DNA of 64,000 bases from Sinomonas mesophila (GTDB lineage Bacteria; Actinomycetota; Actinomycetes; Actinomycetales; Micrococcaceae), in the NCBI RefSeq assembly GCF_001999765.1, contig NZ_KV908322.1, positions 1-64,000 of the forward strand, written 5' to 3'. Of this stretch, positions 17,287 to 28,064 are shown in pieces (the first letter of the stretch is position 1; each line of letters begins with the position of its first letter). The notes beneath the pieces are model-generated. The model worked only from the letters and a program-made list of their open reading frames with translations, was not told the origin of the DNA and did no database searches. The translations under genes and the position numbers were made by a program.

Positions 17287-17766
17287 TCAGAGGGCGGCGA
17301 GCTCCTCGAGGAATGCGGCGAGGTCGGCGGCGTCGTCCTCCTGGTGGAGCGTTCCGGCCGACGCCCCCGCATGGGGCAGCGCGCAGTCGGCGCGCAGCGT
17401 GAAGGTCACGACCCGGCCCGTGCTCGTGGCGACGTCGTACGCCCCCTGCCCGACCACGGTGACGTACGCGAGATTCGTCAGGTCGATCGTCGCCGGCTGG
17501 CCGGCGGGGGCGAGACTCGTCCGGTCGAAGGGCGCGAGCACGAGTTCGACGGGCCGGCGCCGGTAGCCGAGGACGAGCCCCCGCGGCGCCGGCGCGCCCG
17601 GGACCTGCCCGGTCACGGTTCCCCCGCACTCCGTCGCGCACACGAGGTTGTAGTCGCCGTAGTTCGGGATCTGGCCGTCGAAGACACGGTGGAGCGCGGC
17701 CTTCAGCCGGTCGTCGGACTCCGCGTCCGGACGGCCGGACTCTGCTGTGCTCACGTCGCTGCTCAC
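17287..17766 (-). CDS. Conserved hypothetical protein, 159 aa
   Basis: Soluble, acidic, no signal peptide. Features: KAALHRVFDGQIPNYGDYNLVCATECGG with two cysteines, then a beta-rich core (GLVLGYRRRPVELVLAPFD, IDLTNLAYVTVVGQGAYDVATSTG) and an acidic C-terminus. The start is GTG 17766 with AAAGGAG upstream. Divergent from ilvD across about 130 bases. No function can be assigned. Confidence 0.65.
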   Translation of the reverse strand: MSSDVSTAESGRPDAESDDRLKAALHRVFDGQIPNYGDYNLVCATECGGTVTGQVPGAPAPRGLVLGYRRRPVELVLAPFDRTSLAPAGQPATIDLTNLAYVTVVGQGAYDVATSTGRVVTFTLRADCALPHAGASAGTLHQEDDAADLAAFLEELAAL

Positions 17767-17856
17767 GCCAGGAGGCTCCTTTCGCCGCCCCCAGTCTACG
17801 GACAGGGGGTATGGCGGGGGCAGCTCGCGAGCGATACTGGGTCACCGCGCGGCGGG

Positions 17857-17886
17857 CTGACCCGGCAGTGGGGCCGACCCTAGACT
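17857..17886 (+). promoter_or_regulatory. Promoter of ilvD, leaderless layout
   Basis: CTGACC (17857-17862) and TAGACT (17881-17886) with an 18-base spacer. The -10 ends 7 bases before ATG 17894, so the transcript probably starts at or beside the start codon. No Shine-Dalgarno is visible. Confidence 0.55.
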
Positions 17887-17893
17887 GTGGCCC

Positions 17894-19624
17894 ATGACCG
17901 ACGAGAGCCAGGCCACAGCACCAGGATCCAGCGGAGACATCGACATCAAGCCCCGCAGCCGCGCGGTCACCGACGGCATCCACGCGGCCCCGTCGCGCGG
18001 CATGCTGCGCGCCGTCGGCTTCGGCGACGAGGACTTCGCCAAGCCCCAGATCGGCGTGGCGAGCTCGTGGAACGAGATCACCCCCTGCAACCTCTCGCTC
18101 GACCGCCTCGCCAAGGCCGCCAAGGAAGGGGTCCACGCGGCCGGCGGGTTCCCCCTGCAGTTCGGCACCATCTCCGTCTCCGACGGCATCTCGATGGGCC
18201 ACGAGGGCATGCACTTCTCCCTGGTCTCCCGGGAGGTCATCGCGGACTCGGTCGAGACCGTCATGCAGGCCGAGCGCATCGACGGCTCGGTGCTCCTGGC
18301 TGGCTGCGACAAGTCGCTCCCGGGCATGCTCATGGCCGCCGCCCGTCTGGACCTCGCGAGCGTCTTCCTCTACGCCGGGTCGATCATGCCCGGCTGGGTC
18401 AGGCTCGAGGACGGCACCGAGAAGGACGTCACGCTCATCGACGCCTTCGAGGCGGTCGGCGCCTGTGCCGCGGGCAGGATGTCCCACGGGGACCTCGACC
18501 GGATCGAGCGCGCCATCTGCCCCGGCGAGGGCGCGTGCGGCGGCATGTACACCGCCAACACGATGGCCAGCGTCGCCGAGGCACTCGGCATGTCGCTCCC
18601 GGGTTCGGCCGCCCCGCCCTCGGCCGACCGCCGCCGCGACATGTTCGCGCACCGCTCGGGCGAGGCCGTCGTCAACCTCCTGCGCAGCGGCATCACCGCC
18701 CGCGACATCCTGACCCGCGAGGCGTTCGAGAACGCGATCGCCGTCGCCATGGCCTTCGGCGGCTCGACGAACGCCGTCCTGCACCTGCTCGCGATCGCCC
18801 GCGAGGCCGAGGTCGGGCTGGAGCTCGAGGACTTCAACCGCATCGGTGACCGCATCCCGCACCTCGGCGACCTCAAGCCCTTCGGCCGCTACGTCATGAA
18901 CGACGTCGACCGCGTCGGCGGCGTGCCGGTCATCATGCGCGCCCTGCTCGACGCCGGGCTCCTGCATGGGGACGCCCTCACCGTCACCGGCAGGACCGTC
19001 GCGGAGAACCTCGCAGAGATCGACCCGCCGGACCTGGACGGCAAGATCCTCCGCGCGCTGGACAACCCCATCCACGCGACGGGCGGCATCTCGATCCTGC
19101 ACGGCTCGCTCGCGCCGCAGGGAGCCGTGGTCAAGACGGCGGGCTTCGACGCCGAGGTCTTCGAGGGCACGGCCCGCGTCTTCGAGCGCGAGCAGGGCGC
19201 GCTGGACGCGCTCGACGCCGGCCGGATCGCGGCGGGCGACGTCGTCGTGATCCGCTACGAGGGTCCCAAGGGTGGCCCGGGCATGCGCGAGATGCTCGCC
19301 ATCACCGGCGCGATCAAGGGCGCCGGCCTGGGCAAGGACGTCCTCCTGCTGACCGATGGCCGCTTCTCCGGCGGGACGACGGGGCTGTGCATCGGGCACG
19401 TCGCGCCAGAGGCGGTCGACGCCGGCCCCATCGCCTTCGTGCGCGACGGCGACCGGATCCGCGTGGACATCCCCTCACGCACCCTTGACCTGCTGGTCGC
19501 CGACGCCGAGCTCGCGCGGCGCAGGGAGGGCTGGGAGCCGATGCCCGCGCGCTACACCCGCGGCGTGCTCGCGAAGTACGCCAAGCTCGTCCACTCGGCG
19601 AGCGAGGGCGCCGTCGTGGGCTGA
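17894..19624 (+). CDS. ilvD: Dihydroxy-acid dehydratase
   Basis: 576 aa. Dehydrates 2,3-dihydroxy-isovalerate and -methylvalerate to the keto acids, the third common step of Val/Ile synthesis. The conserved iron-sulphur cysteines are present: TPCN (Cys65), AGCDKSLPG (Cys138) and [12 protein letters not shown] (Cys215). So are [14 protein letters not shown] and the C-terminal [19 protein letters not shown]. It is upstream of ilvBNC on the same strand but separated by a 299-base region with its own promoter and attenuator. Confidence 0.96.
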   Translation: MTDESQATAPGSSGDIDIKPRSRAVTDGIHAAPSRGMLRAVGFGDEDFAKPQIGVASSWNEITPCNLSLDRLAKAAKEGVHAAGGFPLQFGTISVSDGISMGHEGMHFSLVSREVIADSVETVMQAERIDGSVLLAGCDKSLPGMLMAAARLDLASVFLYAGSIMPGWVRLEDGTEKDVTLIDAFEAVGACAAGRMSHGDLDRIERAICPGEGACGGMYTANTMASVAEALGMSLPGSAAPPSADRRRDMFAHRSGEAVVNLLRSGITARDILTREAFENAIAVAMAFGGSTNAVLHLLAIAREAEVGLELEDFNRIGDRIPHLGDLKPFGRYVMNDVDRVGGVPVIMRALLDAGLLHGDALTVTGRTVAENLAEIDPPDLDGKILRALDNPIHATGGISILHGSLAPQGAVVKTAGFDAEVFEGTARVFEREQGALDALDAGRIAAGDVVVIRYEGPKGGPGMREMLAITGAIKGAGLGKDVLLLTDGRFSGGTTGLCIGHVAPEAVDAGPIAFVRDGDRIRVDIPSRTLDLLVADAELARRREGWEPMPARYTRGVLAKYAKLVHSASEGAVVG

Positions 19625-19710
19625 CAGCGGGGGCGCCAGTGCGCGGAAGCGCGCCGCGCGGTCTCACGTACTGGAAGAGGGTCCGCAATGTGAGATGCCC
19701 GTGGGGCAAA

Positions 19711-19740
19711 TTGACACTCTCGCGGGCCAGCGGCAAGACT
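19711..19740 (+). promoter_or_regulatory. Promoter of the ilvB leader and ilvBNC operon
   Basis: TTGACA (19711-19716) and AAGACT (19735-19740) with an 18-base spacer. The -10 ends 6 bases before ATG 19747, so the leader-peptide mRNA is probably leaderless. Confidence 0.6.
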
Positions 19741-19746
19741 GTGGGC

Positions 19747-19812
19747 ATGCAGACCGAACCGACCGGCATGGTGCTCGATGTCGTCGTCCTTGCCAAGCGC
19801 GTGGCTCACTGA
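19747..19812 (+). CDS. ilvB attenuator leader peptide, 21 aa
   Basis: ATG CAG ACC ... CAC TGA encodes 21 residues whose middle reads MVLDVVVLAKR: five valines and two leucines, three of the valines consecutive. It starts right at the predicted transcription start and ends 27 bases before a strong intrinsic terminator, itself about 40 bases before ilvB. This is the layout of a classic ribosome-stalling attenuator sensing charged tRNA-Val/Leu, as described for Corynebacterium ilvBNC. Too short for routine gene callers. No SD is seen, consistent with leaderless translation. Confidence 0.75.
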   Translation: MQTEPTGMVLDVVVLAKRVAH

Positions 19813-19839
19813 GCCCGTCTGGCACGATCTGTCACGCGC

Positions 19840-19882
19840 AACCCCTCGCAAAGCCTCAAGGCTGCAGGGGTTGTTTTTATTT
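19840..19882 (+). terminator. Attenuator terminator upstream of ilvB
   Basis: Stem AACCCCT (19840-19846) with AGGGGTT (19866-19872), inner stem AGCCT (19852-19856) with AGGCT (19859-19863), then GTTTTTATTT. It is the only U-rich, textbook intrinsic terminator in this part of the window and sits between the leader peptide and ilvB. Confidence 0.85.
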
Positions 19883-19923
19883 GAGCACAGCACTTCGCCA
19901 CGAAGATCCTAAGGAAGAGACTG

Positions 19924-21789
19924 ATGAGCAAAGGAACGCCGATCAGCCCATCGCTGATGGCTTCGAAGCCGTCCGCGGCCAAGGCCGCGGATTCCGTCGA
20001 CACCGTCGACTCTGCCTCTGCCGTCCTGGGGCCCAACCGCGTCGTTGGGCCCACAGAGATGACTGGATCTGAAGCAATTGTCCGCTCGCTCGAGGAACTG
20101 GGCGTGGATGATGTCTTTGGTCTTCCGGGCGGCGCGATCCTGCCGACCTACGACCCTCTGATGGCTTCGAAGATCAACCACGTGCTGGTGCGCCACGAGC
20201 AGGGCGCAGGCCACGCTGCCCAGGGGTATGCGATGGTCACCGGCCGTGTGGGAGTCTGCATCGCGACGTCGGGTCCGGGCGCCACCAACCTGGTGACCGC
20301 GATCGCCGACGCGCACATGGACTCCGTTCCCCTCGTCGCAATCACCGGCCAGGTCTCGAGCGCGGTCATCGGCTCGGACGCCTTCCAGGAAGCGGACATC
20401 GTGGGCATCACCATGCCCATCACGAAGCACTCCTTCCTCGTCACGAAGGCCGAGGACATCCCGCGCACGCTCGCCGAGGCCTTCCACCTCGCCTCGACCG
20501 GCCGCCCGGGGCCCGTCCTCGTGGACATCACCAAGGACGCCCAGCAGGCCAAGACGACGTTCAGCTGGCCGCCCAAGATCGACCTGCCCGGCTACCGCCC
20601 CGTGACACGCGGCCACAGCAAGCAGGTGCGCGAGGCCGCCCGGCTCATCGCGGCCTCGTCCAAGCCCGTCCTCTACGTCGGCGGCGGCGTGGTCAAGGCG
20701 CACGCCTCGGCCGAGCTCCTGGCCCTCGCGGAGGCGACCGGCGCCCCCGTCGTGACGACGCTCACGGCGCGCGGCGCGTTCCCGGACTCGCACCCGCAGC
20801 ACGTCGGCATGCCGGGCATGCACGGCGGCGTCGCCGCGGTGACGGCCCTGCAGCAGGCCGACCTTCTCGTCACCCTCGGCGCCCGGTTCGACGACCGCGT
20901 CACCGGCGTCCTGAGCACGTTCGCGCCGAACGCCAAGGTCATCCACGCGGACATCGACCCCGCCGAGATCTCCAAGAACCGCACGGCGGACGTGCCGATC
21001 GTGGGCTCCGTCAAGGAGATCATCCCCGAGCTCACCGAGGCGGTCCGCGCGTCCGGGGCCGCTCCCGACCTCGGACCGTGGTGGTCGTTCCTGCGCCGCC
21101 TCCTCGAGGACTACCCCCTCGGCTGGACCGAGCCCGAGGACGGACTCATCGCGCCGCAGCGCATCATCAAGCGCCTCGGCGAGCTCACCGGCCCCGAGGG
21201 CGTCTACGTCGCCGGCGTCGGCCAGCACCAGATGTGGGCCGCCCAGTTCATCCGGTACGAGCGCCCCCACGCGTGGCTCAACTCGGCCGGGCTCGGCACG
21301 ATGGGCTACTCGGTCCCGGCGGCCATGGGCGCCAAGGTGGGCGACCCCGACCGCGTGGTGTGGGCGATCGACGGCGACGGCTGCTTCCAGATGACCAACC
21401 AGGAGCTCGCCACCTGCGCCCTGAACAACATCCCGATCAAGGTCGCGGTCATCAACAACTCCTCGCTCGGCATGGTGCGCCAGTGGCAGACCCTCTTCTA
21501 CGACGGCCGCTACTCGAACACGGACCTGCACACGGGCCACGAGACCGTGCGCATCCCGGACTTCGTCAAGCTCGGCGAGGCCTACGGCTGCGCGTCCTTC
21601 CGCGTCGAGCGCGAGGAGGACATCGACGCCGTGATCAAGGAAGCGCTCGAGATCAACGACCGCCCGGTCGTGATCGACTTCGTCGTGAGCCCCAATGCGA
21701 TGGTGTGGCCCATGGTGCCCGCCGGCGTGAGCAACGACCTGATCCAGGTCGCCCGCAATTCCACCCCCGATTGGGAAGAGGAGGACTGA
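19924..21789 (+). CDS. ilvB: Acetolactate synthase, large catalytic subunit
   Basis: 621 aa ThDP enzyme condensing two pyruvates (or pyruvate plus 2-ketobutyrate). About 45 variable N-terminal residues precede the core [23 protein letters not shown]. The catalytic Glu lies in [15 protein letters not shown]. The ThDP/Mg motif is [21 protein letters not shown]...NN, and the C-terminal [10 protein letters not shown] is also typical. SD AAGGAAGAGACTG precedes ATG 19924. Followed without a gap by ilvN; transcription is probably set by the upstream attenuator. Confidence 0.97.
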   Translation: MSKGTPISPSLMASKPSAAKAADSVDTVDSASAVLGPNRVVGPTEMTGSEAIVRSLEELGVDDVFGLPGGAILPTYDPLMASKINHVLVRHEQGAGHAAQGYAMVTGRVGVCIATSGPGATNLVTAIADAHMDSVPLVAITGQVSSAVIGSDAFQEADIVGITMPITKHSFLVTKAEDIPRTLAEAFHLASTGRPGPVLVDITKDAQQAKTTFSWPPKIDLPGYRPVTRGHSKQVREAARLIAASSKPVLYVGGGVVKAHASAELLALAEATGAPVVTTLTARGAFPDSHPQHVGMPGMHGGVAAVTALQQADLLVTLGARFDDRVTGVLSTFAPNAKVIHADIDPAEISKNRTADVPIVGSVKEIIPELTEAVRASGAAPDLGPWWSFLRRLLEDYPLGWTEPEDGLIAPQRIIKRLGELTGPEGVYVAGVGQHQMWAAQFIRYERPHAWLNSAGLGTMGYSVPAAMGAKVGDPDRVVWAIDGDGCFQMTNQELATCALNNIPIKVAVINNSSLGMVRQWQTLFYDGRYSNTDLHTGHETVRIPDFVKLGEAYGCASFRVEREEDIDAVIKEALEINDRPVVIDFVVSPNAMVWPMVPAGVSNDLIQVARNSTPDWEEED

Positions 21790-23369
<1,580 letters not shown>

Positions 23370-23479
23370 CCGGCCGGGGCGGCGGCGGGCGCGTGAAGCG
23401 CCCGCTAGCCGCCCGCCCCCGTCCCCACTGCACCTTCATCCTCATCCCCCTGACACCCGAAAACTGGAGAGGCCCCCCA

Positions 23480-25075
23480 GTGAGCACCGAGAAGCCCGTC
23501 GTCCTCCTCGCCGAGGAACTGTCCCCCGCCACCATCGAGGCCCTCGGCCCGGACTTCGAGATCCGGCACACCGACGGAGCCGACCGCGCCCAGCTCCTCG
23601 CCGCGATCGCCGACGTCGACGCGATCCTGGTCCGCTCGGCAACGCAGGTCGACGCCGAGGCCATCGCCGCCGCCAACAAGCTCAAGGTCGTCGCCCGCGC
23701 GGGCGTGGGCCTGGACAACGTGGACATCAAGGCCGCGACCCAGGCCGGCGTCATGGTCGTCAACGCCCCGACGTCGAACATCGTCTCCGCCGCCGAGCTC
23801 ACCTGCGGCCACATCCTCGCGCTCGCGCGCAACATCCCCGCCGCCAACGGCGCCCTCAAGGGCGGCGAGTGGAAGCGCTCGAAGTACGCCGGCACGGAGC
23901 TCCTGGACAAGAAGCTCGGCGTGATCGGCCTCGGCCGCATCGGTGCCCTCGTGGCCGCCCGCATGCAGGCCTTCGAGATGGAGATCCTCGCGTACGACCC
24001 GTACGTGACCGCCGCCCGTGCAGCCCAGCTCGGAGTCAAGCTCGTCACGCTCGACGAGCTGCTCGAGCAGAGCGACTTCATCACGATCCACATGCCCAAG
24101 ACCCCCGAGACCGTGGGCATGCTCGGCAAGGACGCCTTCGCGAAGATGAAGCGCACCGCCTACGTCGTGAACGTGGCCCGCGGCGGCCTCGTCGACGAGG
24201 CCGCCCTCGCCGAGGCGCTCGAGGCCGGCGAGATCGCCGGCGCCGGCATCGACGTGTTCGCCAAGGAGCCGAGCACCGATCTGCCGTTCTTCGCGCACGA
24301 CAACGTCGTGGTGACCCCGCACCTCGGCGCGTCCACGGACGAGGCCCAGGAGAAGGCCGGCATCTCGGTCGCGAAGTCGGTCCGCCTGGCCCTCGCGGGC
24401 GAGCTCGTGCCCGACGCCGTCAACGTGGCCGGCGGCGTCATCGCCCCGGACGTCCGCCCCGGCATCCCGCTCATCGAGAAGCTCGGCCGCATCTTCACGG
24501 CCCTGGCCCACGAGTCGGTCACGCAGATCGACGTCGAGGTCGCCGGAGAGATCGCGGCGCTCGACGTCAAGGCGCTCGAGCTCGCTGCCCTCAAGGGCGT
24601 CTTCACCGACGTCGTCTCCGAGAAGGTCTCCTACGTCAACGCCCCCGTGCTCGCCGAGCAGCGCGGCGTCGCCGTGCGCCTGCTCACGACGACCGACGCC
24701 GAGGACTACCGCAACGTCCTCACGATCCGCGGCCTGCTCCAGGACGGCTCGCAGGTCTCCGTGGCCGGCACGCTCACGGGCCCCAAGCAGATCCAGAAGA
24801 TCGTCCACATCAACGGCTACGACGTCGAGATCCCGATCTCGGAGCACCTCGTCGTGATGTTCTACTCCGACCGCCCCGGCGTGATCGGCACGATCGGCCA
24901 CATCCTCGGCATGAACGAGATCAACATCGCCGGCATGCAGGTGGCCCGCTCCGAGGCCGCCGGCCAGGCCATGGCGCTGCTCACGGTCGACTCGGCGATC
25001 CCCTCGAACGTCCTCGATACCGTCAAGAGCGAGATCGGGGCCTCCGTGGTCCGCGAGATCGACCTCGAGGACTGA
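23480..25075 (+). CDS. serA: D-3-phosphoglycerate dehydrogenase (type I, long form)
   Basis: 531 aa from GTG 23480. First enzyme of serine synthesis. An N-terminal dehydrogenase core has GLGRIGALVAARMQAF (NAD motif), NVARGGLVDEAAL and the His of VVTPHLGASTDEAQ. An intervening ASB domain (about residues 310-450) and a C-terminal ACT domain (HLVVMFYSDRPGVIGTIGHILG...) bind serine, as in the M. tuberculosis enzyme. Starts 110 bases after ilvC on the same strand and ends at a strong terminator. Confidence 0.96.
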   Translation: MSTEKPVVLLAEELSPATIEALGPDFEIRHTDGADRAQLLAAIADVDAILVRSATQVDAEAIAAANKLKVVARAGVGLDNVDIKAATQAGVMVVNAPTSNIVSAAELTCGHILALARNIPAANGALKGGEWKRSKYAGTELLDKKLGVIGLGRIGALVAARMQAFEMEILAYDPYVTAARAAQLGVKLVTLDELLEQSDFITIHMPKTPETVGMLGKDAFAKMKRTAYVVNVARGGLVDEAALAEALEAGEIAGAGIDVFAKEPSTDLPFFAHDNVVVTPHLGASTDEAQEKAGISVAKSVRLALAGELVPDAVNVAGGVIAPDVRPGIPLIEKLGRIFTALAHESVTQIDVEVAGEIAALDVKALELAALKGVFTDVVSEKVSYVNAPVLAEQRGVAVRLLTTTDAEDYRNVLTIRGLLQDGSQVSVAGTLTGPKQIQKIVHINGYDVEIPISEHLVVMFYSDRPGVIGTIGHILGMNEINIAGMQVARSEAAGQAMALLTVDSAIPSNVLDTVKSEIGASVVREIDLED

Positions 25076-25112
25076 GGGCCCTCGCGGGCACTGGCCGCTC
25101 AGCCAGCCGCGC

Positions 25113-25156
25113 ACGACGGCGACCCCACCGCACGCGGTGGGGTCGCCGTCGTCTTT
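25113..25156 (+). terminator. Terminator after serA
   Basis: Perfect 17-bp arms (25113-25129 with 25136-25152) beginning ACGACGGCGACCCC, a 6-base loop GCACGC, then CTTT. One of a family of hairpins sharing the arm ACGACGGCG. Confidence 0.8.
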
Positions 25157-25179
25157 AGCGCCGGTGCCGGGGACTGCGG

Positions 25180-25185
25180 TAGTTT
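25180..25185 (+). promoter_or_regulatory. -10 element of a probable leaderless metG promoter
   Basis: TAGTTT ends 6 bases before GTG 25192. A clear -35 is not visible. Confidence 0.4.
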
Positions 25186-25191
25186 CTTAGG

Positions 25192-26748
25192 GTGACGTCG
25201 ACTGCCAAGACCCCGTTCTACATCACCACCGCCATCACGTACCCGAACGGCGAGCCGCACATCGGCCACGCGTACGAGTACATCTCGGCGGACGCGATGG
25301 CGCGCTTCAAGCGACTCGACGGGTACGACGTCTTCTTCCTCACCGGCACTGACGAGCACGGGCTCAAGATTGCCCAGACCGCGCAGAAGGCCGGCCTGAC
25401 GCCCCAGGAGTTCGTGGACCGCCAGGCGGAGGTCTACCGCGAGGTGCACGAGCTGGTCGGCACGAGCTTCACCCGGCTCATCCGCACCACGGACGAGGAC
25501 CACTACGCGGCCGCCCAGGACATCTGGAAGCGCATGGAGGCCAACGGGGACATCTACCTGTCCAAGTACGAGGGCTGGTACTCGGTGCGCGACGAGGCCT
25601 TCTACACCGAGGAGGACACCGTGGTCCGCGACGGTGTGCGGTACTCGAAGGAGACCGACACCGAGCTGACCTGGACGGCCGAGGAGAGCTACTTCTTCCG
25701 CCTGTCCGCGTATCAGGACAAGCTCCTCGCGCTGTATGAGGCCCAGCCCGAGTTCGGCGCCCCGAACTACCGCTTCAACGAGGTCATCTCGTTCGTGAAG
25801 CGTGGGCTCGAGGACCTCTCGATCTCGCGCACGTCCTTCGACTGGGGCGTCCCCGTCCCGGGCTCGGAGTCGCACGTCATGTACGTGTGGGTCGATGCGC
25901 TCACGAACTACCTGACCGGCGTCGGCTACCCGGATGTCGACTCGGAGCTGTTCACCAAGTACTGGCCCGCCGACGTGCACATCATCGGCAAGGACATCTC
26001 GCGCTTCCACGCCATCTACTGGCCCGCCTTCCTCATGAGCGCGGGGATCGAGCTGCCCAAGCGCGTCATGATCCATGGCTTCCTGCAGAACAACGGCGTC
26101 AAGATGTCGAAGTCGCTCGGCAACGTCGTGGCGCCGCGCGACATGATCGGCCAGTACGGGCTCGACACGATGCGATACTTCCTGCTGCGCGAGGTCCCCT
26201 ATGGCGCGGACGGCTCGTACAACCATGAGGCCATCGTGTCCCGCATGAACGCGGACCTCGCGAACAACCTCGGCAACCTCGCCCAGCGCTCCCTGTCCAT
26301 GGTGGCGAAGAACCTCGACGGCGTCGTCCCCGAGCCGGGGGAGCTCTCCGACGCCGACCGGGCGATCCTCGACGCCGCCGCCCGCCTGCTGCCCGCCGCG
26401 CGGGCCGCGTTCGAGAAGCAGGAGTTCTCCCGGGCCCTCGAGGCGATCTGGGGGGTGCTCGGCGACACGAACGCGTACTTCGCCGAGCAGGCCCCGTGGG
26501 TGCTGCGCAAGACGGACCCGGCCCGCATGGCGACCGTCCTGTACGTCACGCTCGAGGTTGTCCGGAAGGTCGCGACGCTCGTCCAGCCCGTCATGCCGGG
26601 CTCCGCCGCGAAGCTCCTCGAGGCCCTCGGCCAGCCCGAGGGGGAGGCACGGCTCTTCGCGGCCCTCGCCGCGCCGATCGCCCCTGGCACGCAGCTGCCC
26701 GCCCCGGCGCCGGTCTTCCCGAAGTACGAGGAGCCGGCCGGCGCCTGA
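25192..26748 (+). CDS. metG: Methionyl-tRNA synthetase
   Basis: 518 aa class I aminoacyl-tRNA synthetase. [11 protein letters not shown] carries the HIGH motif (about residues 23-26), and VKMSKSLGN the KMSKS loop near residue 304. The connective peptide ([18 protein letters not shown]) lacks zinc-binding cysteines, so this is the zinc-free short form without the C-terminal dimer domain. Starts at GTG 25192 with a -10 hexamer 6 bases upstream. Stands alone between the serA terminator and a repeat array. Confidence 0.96.
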   Translation: MTSTAKTPFYITTAITYPNGEPHIGHAYEYISADAMARFKRLDGYDVFFLTGTDEHGLKIAQTAQKAGLTPQEFVDRQAEVYREVHELVGTSFTRLIRTTDEDHYAAAQDIWKRMEANGDIYLSKYEGWYSVRDEAFYTEEDTVVRDGVRYSKETDTELTWTAEESYFFRLSAYQDKLLALYEAQPEFGAPNYRFNEVISFVKRGLEDLSISRTSFDWGVPVPGSESHVMYVWVDALTNYLTGVGYPDVDSELFTKYWPADVHIIGKDISRFHAIYWPAFLMSAGIELPKRVMIHGFLQNNGVKMSKSLGNVVAPRDMIGQYGLDTMRYFLLREVPYGADGSYNHEAIVSRMNADLANNLGNLAQRSLSMVAKNLDGVVPEPGELSDADRAILDAAARLLPAARAAFEKQEFSRALEAIWGVLGDTNAYFAEQAPWVLRKTDPARMATVLYVTLEVVRKVATLVQPVMPGSAAKLLEALGQPEGEARLFAALAAPIAPGTQLPAPAPVFPKYEEPAGA

Positions 26749-26751
26749 CCT

Positions 26752-26830
26752 CCCGCCGAGGTGGGGGGTTGTCCCGCCGAAATGGGGGTGTGTGCCGCCG
26801 AGGTGGGGGTGTGTGCCGCCGAGGTGGGGG
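26752..26830. repeat. 21-bp tandem repeat array A, left copy (4 units)
   Basis: Units at 26752-26772, 26773-26793, 26794-26814 and 26815-26830 (partial) share the core CCGCCGARRTGGGGG. They begin 4 bases after the metG stop. The complementary core CCCCCATTTCGGCGG recurs in the array at 27975-28036, so the gene at 26891-27856 is bracketed by the same repeat in opposite orientation. Confidence 0.9.
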
Positions 26831-26834
26831 ACAC

Positions 26835-26862
26835 GCACGACGGCGACCGCTCGCCGTCGTGC
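26835..26862 (+). terminator. Hairpin between metG and the DUF559 gene
   Basis: Perfect arms GCACGACGGCGA (26835-26846) and TCGCCGTCGTGC (26851-26862) with a CCGC loop. Probable bidirectional terminator for convergent genes. Same arm family as the serA, ilvE, FAH and glnK hairpins. Confidence 0.65.
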
Positions 26863-26890
26863 GCCCGGCCCGCCAGCCGCTCGGTGCGCG

Positions 26891-27856
26891 TCACGCGATC
26901 GAGGCGAGCCCGTGCGGCGTCGTGAGGAACGCGCGCACCTTGGAGCGCAGGGCGTCGACGTCGTCGAGCTCGGGCCAGTAGATGTTCAGCACCCGCCATC
27001 CAGCCGCGATGAGGCGGGCCTCCCGTGCCTGCTGCGCCGCCATCTTGGCGTCGGGCGGGCCGTAGTCGAAGTACTTCGCGAAGCCGTGCACTTCGATCAC
27101 GAGCCGCCGCTCCGCCCAGCCGAAGTCCACGCGCTCGCGCCCGCCCGCCGTCGTGATCCAGAGCTGGAGCTCGGGCTCCGGCAGGTTCCACTCGGTGAGG
27201 AGGAGCCTGAATCGTGTCTCGGCGGGGGACTCCGACCGGCCGTCGGCCGCCGTGAGGACTTCGCGGACGCGGCGGATTCCGCGCGTTCCCTTGCCTTCGG
27301 CGACGAGGCGGCGCAGTTCTTCGACGTCGGCGCCGTGAGCCAGGCCGGAGTCGGCGACGATGACGGCCAGCTCGAAGGGCAGGAGCCGCGCGCAGTCGAT
27401 GATGGTCCGCTCGAGGGAGGTGACGCGCATGCCGTTGCGGATGCGGATGTCGCGGTCCGGAATCCTCTGGTTGTGCCGCACGACATCGTCGCGGATGCCG
27501 GTTTCGCCGGCGCGGCTCGCATGCGCGACGTGCACGAGTGGCCGGGCCCGCCACAGCGACAGTCCCCAGAGGAGTGCCGCAGACGTGTGGGTGTATACGT
27601 GCAACGCGCCTGACGCCGCGGCGTTGTGCGCGCAGATCCGCACGATCATCGGGTCCGGAGTCCCGGACAGGTTGGGTGAAAAGATCCCCCGTTCCTGCCG
27701 GGTCAGTTCGCCGGCGTCGACCAACCGGCGGATGCTGGTCCTGTCCACGCCCGACCCGAGCAGATCCGCCGTCGTGAGCAGGGGGACGGGCGACGGCGCG
27801 TGGCTGGCGAGGGCTTGGAGGCGGCGGCGGGCGTCCGGGTCCAGGTTGAGGTCCAT
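26891..27856 (-). CDS. AbiEi-type winged-helix plus DUF559 (Vsr-like nuclease fold) protein
   Basis: 321 aa. Residues about 20-70 resemble the AbiEi antitoxin N-terminal winged helix (LTTADLLGSGVDRTSIRRLVDAGELTRQERGIFSP). The C-terminal third matches DUF559, a PD-(D/E)xK-like module: SPAETRFRLLL (Glu), RVDFGWAERRLVIEVHG (Asp then Glu) and AREARLIAAGWRVLNIYWPEL. The usual Lys after the second acidic residue is replaced (EVHG), so catalysis is uncertain. No cognate AbiEii toxin gene adjoins it. It is bounded on both sides by 21-bp repeat arrays in inverted orientation, which may mark an acquired unit. Start ATG 27856. Confidence 0.8.
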   Translation of the reverse strand: MDLNLDPDARRRLQALASHAPSPVPLLTTADLLGSGVDRTSIRRLVDAGELTRQERGIFSPNLSGTPDPMIVRICAHNAAASGALHVYTHTSAALLWGLSLWRARPLVHVAHASRAGETGIRDDVVRHNQRIPDRDIRIRNGMRVTSLERTIIDCARLLPFELAVIVADSGLAHGADVEELRRLVAEGKGTRGIRRVREVLTAADGRSESPAETRFRLLLTEWNLPEPELQLWITTAGGRERVDFGWAERRLVIEVHGFAKYFDYGPPDAKMAAQQAREARLIAAGWRVLNIYWPELDDVDALRSKVRAFLTTPHGLASIA

Positions 27857-27974
27857 GCTCGGAGTGTGCCCTGTGATCGACGGCCTGCAGCGCCCCTACG
27901 AATGATTGTGGACAACGTGGCCGAAACTGCGGGGCTGTGGAGGGGATTTCGGCGATCTATTCGCGGGCCGGGAG

Positions 27975-28036
27975 CCCCCATTTCGGCGGTATATTCCCCC
28001 ATTTCGGCGGTACGTTCCCCCATTCGGCGGTAGGTC
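27975..28036. repeat. 21-bp tandem repeat array A, right copy (3 units)
   Basis: Units at 27975-27995, 27996-28016 and 28017-28036 (one base shorter) have the core CCCCCATTTCGGCGG, the reverse complement of the left array core. They lie in the divergent intergenic region between the DUF559 gene and the AlkZ-like gene. Confidence 0.9.
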
Positions 28037-28051
28037 AGATCGGGGGCCTTC

Positions 28052-28057
28052 TATCCT
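28052..28057 (+). promoter_or_regulatory. -10 element, probable leaderless promoter of the AlkZ-like gene
   Basis: TATCCT ends 7 bases before ATG 28065. It sits 15 bases after the right 21-bp repeat array. Confidence 0.4.
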
Positions 28058-28064
28058 TGGGACC

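Noticed and set aside
19625-19923. T-box or riboswitch before ilvB
   Set aside because: No T-box AGGGTGG-type or NCCA-pairing bulge is found at the terminator; the Val/Leu-rich leader ORF explains the control better.
26891-27856. Complete AbiE toxin-antitoxin system
   Set aside because: Only the AbiEi-like N-terminal helix domain is present, fused to DUF559; no AbiEii nucleotidyltransferase gene adjoins it.
26752-28036. CRISPR array
   Set aside because: Units are contiguous 21-bp tandem repeats without unique spacers, only 3-4 copies, and no cas genes are present.
27906-28064. Longer N-terminus for the AlkZ-like protein
   Set aside because: It would translate the 21-bp repeat array into a Pro/Arg-rich repeat absent from the family; ATG 28065 fits the fold and has a -10 just upstream.
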